From Methylobacterium sp. 2A (GTDB lineage Bacteria > Pseudomonadota > Alphaproteobacteria > Rhizobiales > Beijerinckiaceae): 64,000 nucleotides of DNA. Under the pieces are notes generated by a model. It was not told the DNA's origin. It saw only the letters and a program-made list of their open reading frames with translations, and searched no databases. Position 1 is the stretch's first letter, and every line of letters begins with the position of its first letter. The stretch is taken from contig NZ_VUOK01000048.1 in assembly GCF_009806555.1 (NCBI RefSeq), positions 56,935 through 120,934 of the forward strand, read 5' to 3'. The translations under genes and the position numbers were made by a program. This document shows positions 62,750 through 64,000 of the stretch, piece after piece.

Positions 62750-64000
62750 ATGCGCGTACCCAGTCCCCCCTTGGCCACCCCCGCACGGCCGACCGTCGAC
62801 CCCGGCGCCGACGGGCTCCGGCCAGCCCGAAGACAACCGTCGGACGTCTTGGGCTCCTCAGTAAGAGGGAGCCCACTGCCGTCAGACACCCCGGAAGCGG
62901 TCTGGCCGCCCCGAGCGAGGCTTGGGCCATGTCGGCTCGGCCGGCGCGCCCTCGCGGTGGCGCTCGCGGCACTCGCGGCCGCGGTCGGCAGCCCGCGGGC
63001 CGAGACGCTGGAGGGCTCGCTGGGGCGCGCATACCGCGCGAACCCGGAGCTGAACGCGACGCGGGCGGGCTTGCGGGCGACGGACGAGGAGGTCGCGATG
63101 GCGCGGGCCGGCTACCGCCCGACCGTCGCCGCGGACGCGGACATCGGGGTACGGAACGTGCAGGGGGTCGCAGGTGGCGAGCGCCTGGCGCGCACCTCTT
63201 TCCCGCGCGGTGCGGGGCTGACCGTCGAACAGACCCTCTTCAACGGCTTCCAGACGGACAACGACACCCGTCGTGCGGAATCGAACGTGCTCGACCAGCG
63301 CGAGGCCTTGCGCTCCGCCGAGAACACGATCCTTTTCAACGCCGCGCAGGCCTACATGGATGTCCTGCGCGACACCGCGACCGTGGAGCTCAACCGCAAC
63401 AACATCGCGGTTCTGGAGGAGCAGCGCCGCCAGACGAGCCTGCGCTTCAGACTCGGCGAGCTGACGCGGACGGATGCCGCGCAGGCCGACGCCCGCTTGG
63501 CCGGAGCCCGCTCGCAGCTGAGCGCGGCGGAGGCGCAGCTCCGTGCCCGCACCGGCGTCTTCCGCCAAGTCATCGGCGTGGACCCGCACCGGCTTGCCCC
63601 CGGGCGCCCGCTCGACCGCCTGGTCCCGCCACGTCTCGAACTCGCGCTCGGCATAGGGCTGGCCGAACATCCACGGATCCTCTCCGCGCTCCACGCGGTC
63701 GATGCCGCGGAGGCGCAGGCGAAGGTTTTCGAGGGGAGGCTCTACCCTCGGGCCGGCGCCTCCGGCGTCGTGCAGAGGCGCCGCGACGAGGAGGAGCCGG
63801 GGGACGATGTCCTCGCGGCCGGGATCACCGGGCAGGTGACGGTTCCCGTCTACGAGGGCGGGCAGGTCTACGCGCAGGTCCGGCAGGCCAAGGAGCAGGC
63901 CGGGCAGCTGCGCATCGAGGCGGAGCAGGTGCGCGACGCCGTCCGCGCCGGCATCGTCGCAGCCTGGGCACAGCTTGAGGCCTCGAAGGCGCAGGTCGCC
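62750..64000 (+). CDS. TolC-family outer membrane efflux protein (cut by window edge)
   Basis: 417 residues are visible. A long N-terminal leader ends in a signal-like stretch (ALAVALAALAAAVGSPRAET). TolC repeats follow: SLGRAYRANPELNATRAGLR, QTLFNGFQTDNDTRRAES and the second-repeat VPVYEGGQVYAQVRQAKEQ. It is the outer-membrane channel of the RND system. ATG 62750 follows GGTGGAG; the mature protein would begin near residue 83. The C-terminal end lies beyond the window. Confidence 0.86.
   Translation, partial: MRVPSPPLATPARPTVDPGADGLRPARRQPSDVLGSSVRGSPLPSDTPEAVWPPRARLGPCRLGRRALAVALAALAAAVGSPRAETLEGSLGRAYRANPELNATRAGLRATDEEVAMARAGYRPTVAADADIGVRNVQGVAGGERLARTSFPRGAGLTVEQTLFNGFQTDNDTRRAESNVLDQREALRSAENTILFNAAQAYMDVLRDTATVELNRNNIAVLEEQRRQTSLRFRLGELTRTDAAQADARLAGARSQLSAAEAQLRARTGVFRQVIGVDPHRLAPGRPLDRLVPPRLELALGIGLAEHPRILSALHAVDAAEAQAKVFEGRLYPRAGASGVVQRRRDEEEPGDDVLAAGITGQVTVPVYEGGQVYAQVRQAKEQAGQLRIEAEQVRDAVRAGIVAAWAQLEASKAQVA

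Overview
The window is high-GC chromosomal DNA from an alphaproteobacterium of the Methylobacterium/Methylorubrum type. The inference rests on gene content (a formate dehydrogenase with an NrfD-type membrane subunit, an alternative complex III plus caa3 oxidase operon, a twelve-gene sugar cluster of rhizobial type), on codon use, and on dispersed C/G-rich palindromes. No marker gene fixes the species.

Layout. (1) 1-3049: formate dehydrogenase; the alpha subunit is cut by the window edge and diverges from the beta and gamma genes. (2) 3639-16581: twelve co-directional, mostly overlapping genes that match what I recall as the 'rhizo-twelve' cluster: three sugar-nucleotide SDR enzymes, a B12-binding radical SAM enzyme, four glycosyltransferases, inositol-phosphate synthase, a histidine phosphatase, a methyltransferase and a glycoside-hydrolase-like protein whose barrel looks circularly permuted. 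The likely product is a methylated, possibly inositol-containing oligosaccharide or glycolipid. (3) 16670-27778: actABCDEF, one small membrane protein and a caa3 oxidase of YS-motif type, forming a quinol-to-oxygen supercomplex that could take electrons from formate via quinone. (4) 28127-35479: LacI regulator, siderophore-iron operon (MFS, FhuF-like reductase, ABC exporter), small membrane proteins including a sigma-1.1-like domain on a TM anchor, and an acyltransferase. (5) 35654-40703: an overlapping three-gene cassette of PD-(D/E)XK (DUF559-like) nuclease, winged-helix-like protein and double P-loop ATPase, a candidate DNA-processing or defence system not matched to a named one.

(6) 40960-54586: a genomic island in tRNA-Arg(CCG), bounded by a 54-bp exact direct repeat, AT-richer than its flanks, with a tyrosine integrase next to the tRNA. 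Cargo: a helicase-primase-like replication protein, a 275-bp tandem repeat, a compact operon of dual-specificity phosphatase, ADP-ribosylglycohydrolase and HEPN-like protein, a truncated XRE regulator, two glycosyltransferase genes (one frameshifted at an 8-nt homopolymer) and the C-terminal remnant of another integrase. (7) 55120-64000: a heavy-metal resistance locus: MerR regulator with a palindromic operator, a decayed CDF transporter, two small secreted proteins sharing a C-x2-H-C-x-C-H motif, a CzcB/CusB adaptor, a CzcA/CusA pump, a decayed hypothetical gene and a TolC-type protein cut by the right edge.

The strongest leads are the permuted barrel protein, the nuclease/ATPase cassette and the phosphatase/ADP-ribose-hydrolase/HEPN operon.
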